Of a stretch of 14,102 nt of DNA, positions 10,448 through 14,102 are shown in pieces (positions within the stretch are counted from its first letter, which is position 1; the number at the start of each line of letters is the position of its first letter). The stretch lies in assembly GCA_028565635.1 (NCBI GenBank), contig JAOXYB010078943.1, forward strand, positions 9,162-23,263, in the 5' to 3' direction. The notes beneath the pieces were generated by a model. The model was not told the origin of the DNA and did not search any database. It was given only the letters and a program-made list of their open reading frames with translations. Position numbers and translations under genes: made by a program. Source of the DNA: Phoronis ovalis. Lineage: Eukaryota; Phoronida; Phoronidae.

Positions 10448-11548
10448 ATGGCGATGACGCGGAAACTATGCAAAGATTGTCGAAAGCCTGTGGTGATTAG
10501 TTTTGCTTTATTTTTAATGACATTTTATATCTTTTTACACTCAGAATTTTACGATAACAACATAACTAAGAGACATTTTATGAATTCGAACCTAATGAAG
10601 CTGTTTCTTAGTGATTTGAATAAGTACCCTATAAATACTGATCTTAAAAACATTGTGGAAAATCTGCAATGCGGAAGAACAGTAGAAGTGCAACCACTGT
10701 ATACCCTGCCTTTATTTCCGTACAGTTTAGACTCTGCGAATGGTTGTGAAGGAAACAATCCGTTTTTGTTACTTCTGGTCAAATCTGCTACGAATAATTT
10801 TGATAAAAGACAAACTATAAGAAACACGTGGGGAAATGAAAATTTGATATCAGGGATTGTAATTAGAACACGTTTTCTGGTTGGTTTACCAGATAATAAT
10901 GAACAACATTTGAAGAACAAGGATCTGAGGGACGAACATGCTAAGTATGGCGATTTAATTCAGCAAAAATTTATTGATGAATATTTTAACAACACGGTCA
11001 AAGTATTGATGGGACTAGATTGGATACAAAGATATTGTAGCAAAGCTTCATATATTATATTTGCAGATGATGATGTATACATATCTACAGTTAATCTTGT
11101 AAACCTATTACAAATGCCCCAAATGCAATCAATGAAATATGTCTATAGTGGATATATGGATTTTGCATCAGAAGTTAAAAGAAGTATGAGCAATAAATGG
11201 TATATATCAGAGGAAGATTATTCACCGATTTTATATCCACCTTACATTCATGGGTTATGTGTTATTATGAATCAGGCTACCGCAAGAGATTTTGCTTTAG
11301 GAGCACCTTATACAAAAATGTTTAAAATAGATGATACATATCTTGGGATAGTAGCATGGAGATTAGGAATACAACCTTTGTACAATGATAATGTGTATAA
11401 CCCTTACAGACTTCCAGGCGGGAAGTTAACATATGAGAAAAGTGTCTTCCAGCACCTGATTGCAACTCATGGAAGCTATACCACTAAGGAACTCCAGCAG
11501 TTGTTTTATCTAGAGACCAACATGATTAAAACTGGAATTTCTCTTTAA
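10448..11548 (+). CDS. Brainiac-like beta-1,3-glycosyltransferase (family GT31), single exon
   Basis: A 366-residue type II Golgi membrane protein that, by family, transfers galactose or N-acetylglucosamine in beta-1,3 linkage from a UDP-sugar to glycolipid or glycoprotein acceptors in the Golgi lumen. Visible parts: a short basic cytosolic tail (1-13), one membrane anchor (about 15-30), a stem, then the catalytic domain from about 100. GT31 motifs are RQTIRNTWG (121-129), YGDLIQ (167-172), the metal-binding DDD at 207-209 inside FADDDVY, KWYIS (250-254), YPPY (263-266) and IDDTYLGIVAWRLGI (294-308). Sequons are at N38 and N181. DDxYLGIVA, rather than the EDVYVG of vertebrate B3GALTs, suggests the Brainiac subgroup (recalled, not searched). 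The frame is open 13 codons further upstream but has no ATG there; a second Met at codon 3 is an alternative start. The length fits the family and the CDS is intronless, as in many GT31 genes. Donor and acceptor sugars cannot be told from sequence. Confidence 0.93.
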   Translation: MAMTRKLCKDCRKPVVISFALFLMTFYIFLHSEFYDNNITKRHFMNSNLMKLFLSDLNKYPINTDLKNIVENLQCGRTVEVQPLYTLPLFPYSLDSANGCEGNNPFLLLLVKSATNNFDKRQTIRNTWGNENLISGIVIRTRFLVGLPDNNEQHLKNKDLRDEHAKYGDLIQQKFIDEYFNNTVKVLMGLDWIQRYCSKASYIIFADDDVYISTVNLVNLLQMPQMQSMKYVYSGYMDFASEVKRSMSNKWYISEEDYSPILYPPYIHGLCVIMNQATARDFALGAPYTKMFKIDDTYLGIVAWRLGIQPLYNDNVYNPYRLPGGKLTYEKSVFQHLIATHGSYTTKELQQLFYLETNMIKTGISL

Positions 11549-13242
11549 CATCAGGCTAAATGTGTTTCATTAGTTCTACTTGTATCTATAATATCTGTTA
11601 ATGCATTGCAAGTCTCCAATTAAGATCCTTGGATTAAATTCCCTCGATTTATTTCAAAAGAGGGGGTTGCTACTTTTTGTGTTAATGGTGAATGAATTGT
11701 TCTCTCCATGGATGAATGGTGAAAACAGCTGATACAGAAATAAGCTTGTGAATCATAGTTGCTCCCACAGTCAGCTGGAGAGAAAATGTTATATTTTTGA
11801 ATAAATAAATGTGATATACCAATCATGTAGCCTCCTGTAATCTATATGAAAACAGGTAGTGTAACAGGCTGCCAAATCTGGGTCAGTATCTAAACCAGCA
11901 AGTTTTATATTCCAGCTACATCTACACTTGATTAAAAGCCCAACTTACAAAAAAGATCTACGGTATAATAAAGAAAAATTAATTATATGTTTACAAATTT
12001 ACCTACTCGTTTCTGTCCTTTACAATTTGTCATCGCAGACTTTTAAGGTCAACTGTAACTTGACATATATTAGTAAAATTATGGGTCAATATGAAAGGAC
12101 TGGATTTTTCTCACCAATGTTACATCTAGACTGGCACCTCTCTTCAATTTGTTTATTGGGGTGTGTTCGATAGATTACTCATTTACAGCAAATTTTACTT
12201 CGATGTCACATGTTCTGTGCCCACTGTGTATTTGTACATTAAACGCCTTCTCAGTGGTTGTTCTTAGCATTTAACACAGGCACTAACTTATAATTTAGTT
12301 ATAATAGTTCCAGGAAATATTAAACGAAATAGCAATGATATATAGGCTCTGAAATTCAAGGTGGAAATTACCCAAGTTTGACAATAATGTACATTTCCAC
12401 ATTGAAATTTATAAGTGAATTGAGAAAAAATTAGATTACCTAATTATTAAATAAAATAAGATCCTTCTGTTGAATATAATCCCATCATTTCAAATACCAC
12501 ATTTATCCACAATAGAAGTTAGGTCTTGTATATTAAGTACCAAAACTGTTCTGTCTATACCGTTCTAAAAACCCAACATTTACTTTCATAGTGAATACTC
12601 AAAAAGCTGAGTCAACACTTCCTGCTTGGCAAATTGAGAGGCACTTTTTTGTGACTGGTCTATTCTTTATTGCCTATGACCCAACTTGTGATTTACCCCA
12701 GTAACTATTGGAAAACCCTTTGAAACAAGATATTTACAATGTAAACTATAAAATAAACTATAAACTGATTATATAAACCACATTATAGTCTTATTACAAA
12801 GCCAAGGATTATACAACCAGGTATGACTCGTCATCTTATTGTCATAATACAGGTAAAAACAACAAAAATGAAAATTTTAATCCGTATATGTTAACAGATT
12901 CAAATACTAAGTTTACAAAATAAACTTTAAAATATAAAATATGTAAAGATATGGGACAATTTAAAGTTTATATACCTTCAAAATAAGGTTCATTACAGGC
13001 AGTCCCAAGATTTACAAAAACTTCAATAAAGTTAACAAAAAATGATATTCAACAAAATATCGTTATCCGTGCCATTTCTTAAAAAATACGTCAGGCACAA
13101 TCGAAAATCAAATTGTCCTATTGTTTACCTTTTGGCTCAAGATTCTTAATTTTATTTCCAAAATTTCTATTTCCTTGCACAATTAATATTTATTAACTCT
13201 AGAACTAAAAATGGCTATCTATTTGTAAAAAACATGCTATTT
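11549..13242. other. GT31 3'UTR followed by AT-rich intergenic stretch
   Basis: About the first 280 bases are probably the GT31 3'UTR. Beyond that no gene, RNA or repeat is supported. Frames at 11620-11826 (minus) and 11928-12173 (plus) are short and without domains; the latter begins at TTG rather than ATG. Confidence 0.5.
11800..11809 (+). promoter_or_regulatory. Candidate polyadenylation signal of the GT31 gene
   Basis: Two overlapping AATAAA hexamers (AATAAATAAA) lie about 250 bases after the GT31 stop codon, giving a compact 3'UTR. Cleavage would be expected 10-30 bases downstream, near 11820-11840. The hexamer is common by chance in AT-rich DNA, so this rests mainly on its position. 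Confidence 0.5.
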
Positions 13243-13272
13243 CTGAGACTAATATATTATATATAGTCTCAG
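13243..13272. repeat. AT-looped palindrome
   Basis: CTGAGACTA (13243-13251) and TAGTCTCAG (13264-13272) form a perfect 9-bp stem around a 12-base pure A/T loop. It lies about 40 bases before the compositional change at 13315 and might be related to that repeat's end. Confidence 0.65.
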
Positions 13273-13314
13273 GTTTATACACAAAGAATATCCATGTCCA
13301 ACGCTATATATTCA

Positions 13315-13344
13315 GAGCCTTCGGAAGACCCGGGGGTCCGGCTC
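13315..13344. repeat. GC-rich nested hairpin
   Basis: GAGCC (13315-13319) pairs with GGCTC (13340-13344), and inside it GACCC (13327-13331) pairs with GGGTC (13334-13338). It marks the left edge of the less AT-rich repetitive tail of the window. Confidence 0.55.
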
Positions 13345-13998
13345 AAATATGTCACTGGTACCCATGTGCGTGAATGGGTTTTTGAAAAAGCTCGTAAATG
13401 CGTTTTCCCATTTTAAAATTCTAACTCTTCTTCACTGACTGGAAGACATTTTAGATACCGTATATAAATGGGTTGAAATTCTTTTTTTGGTAGATAACGG
13501 AATTATGAGAAATTCATCCCGGTGAAATTGATAGCAAATTAACTTTTGAGACGAAGTTTGGTCAAGTGGTTGGCGGTTTGATCGTGGTTTTAATCGATTT
13601 CGTGCTTAGTTCTTAAAAATCACCCTTTTAAGCGTTTTTGTCACTTTTCACGTACATGGGAACAACCATTGATTTGAGTCAGACCCCGGGCCTTCGGAGA
13701 ACTGGGAGTCTTTATGAACTTCGGTATTCACTCATTGGAAACTGCCTGTTACATAGTATCTTAAAGCTAGTAAAGCTTGCATAGATACAGGAAAAGTGAG
13801 CGTTGTGTTGGATGCTCCATCGAATTTTACATAAGTCTAAAATACTATTCCGATCTAGCCGTGAGTTAAAATTATACTTAACAATAATTTCCTCATTGCT
13901 ATAACTGTCAAATGGTTATTCCTATCCCCGGGGAGCTAACTTAAAGGGAAGTCGGGTACCCATGCTCGTCCGTAGGGTTCAAAAAGTAAGCCTCAAAA

Positions 13999-14097
13999 CG
14001 GGAAGTAGAGGATCAAAATACCACCCGTAAACGGGAAGATTTTGCTCAAAAAGGTACCCCTAAACGGGAAGTTTTCTCTGAAAAATTAACAACCAAA
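13999..14097. repeat. Degenerate 33-bp tandem repeat, three units
   Basis: CGGGAAG recurs at 13999, 14032 and 14065, exactly 33 bases apart. By hand count units 1 and 2 share 22 of 33 bases and units 2 and 3 share 23 of 33, with common CGGGAAG and A-rich blocks. A looser fourth unit may precede it (about 13966-13998). The array approaches the right edge and may continue. Confidence 0.7.
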
Positions 14098-14102
14098 AAA
14101 AA

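Larger units (their letters stand above)
13315..14102. repeat. Unclassified composite repeat, extends past the right edge
   Basis: Base composition shifts here to many C/G runs and CpGs. Short words recur: GCCTTCGGA at 13317-13325 and 13690-13698, GGTACCCATG at 13357-13366 and 13955-13964, GGTACCCC at 14053-14060. Each GGTACCC word is followed at similar distance by GGG and an A-rich run. No ORF or known transposon domain is seen. It is probably an interspersed or satellite-like family of this genome; classification needs a genome-wide copy count. Confidence 0.45.

Noticed and set aside
10549-10920. 123-codon ORF on the minus strand
   Set aside because: It lies wholly antisense to the GT31 coding sequence and is a shadow of it.
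1-14102. A novel multi-gene system, CRISPR array, tRNA or rRNA
   Set aside because: Only one complete gene is visible, with no regular spacer-repeat array, and I saw no tRNA cloverleaf or rRNA-like sequence on either strand by eye.

Overview
The window looks like a piece of an AT-rich animal (metazoan) nuclear genome, probably from an invertebrate. It is mostly non-coding, has splice-like signals, carries small repeats and has no operon structure. The clearest gene is an intronless Golgi-type glycosyltransferase of family GT31, closest by eye to the arthropod Brainiac / beta-1,3-galactosyltransferase group. I cannot name the species; a mollusc or another lophotrochozoan would fit, but that is a guess.

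Layout. About 1-9518 is a long AT-rich stretch with no large convincing ORF. The best reading is introns and perhaps 3' sequence of one minus-strand gene. Its 5' exon at 9519-9726 is well supported: a pyrimidine-rich acceptor, a 5'UTR with an in-frame stop, then an ATG, 29 codons and a GTAAGT donor. Weaker downstream exon candidates lie at 4584-4672, 2464-2534 and 800-918; their reading phases can be made to fit, but none is proven. This stretch also holds an exact 41-bp tandem duplication (3427-3510), a 31-nt hairpin (1124-1154), a C-rich tract (6871-6885) and a roughly 544-bp segment bounded by inverted repeats (7827-8370) that resembles a non-autonomous fold-back or MITE-like element.

The interval 9727-10447 separates the minus-strand gene from the plus-strand GT31 gene. 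The two are head to head, so it probably holds a shared or closely spaced promoter. A good match to the CTCF core motif lies at 10342-10356. The GT31 CDS runs from 10448 to 11548 (366 aa), with a candidate polyadenylation signal at 11800-11809.

From 11826 to about 13300 the sequence is AT-rich and featureless. The last 800 bases (about 13315-14102) change in character: less AT-rich, with repeated short words, a GC-rich hairpin and a degenerate 33-bp periodic repeat at the right edge. This looks like an interspersed or satellite-like repeat that continues beyond the window.

The two genes show no evident functional link beyond their arrangement. I found no defence system, CRISPR array, RNA gene or other clearly novel multi-gene system. 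Exon calls on the minus strand are by eye and should be treated as hypotheses.
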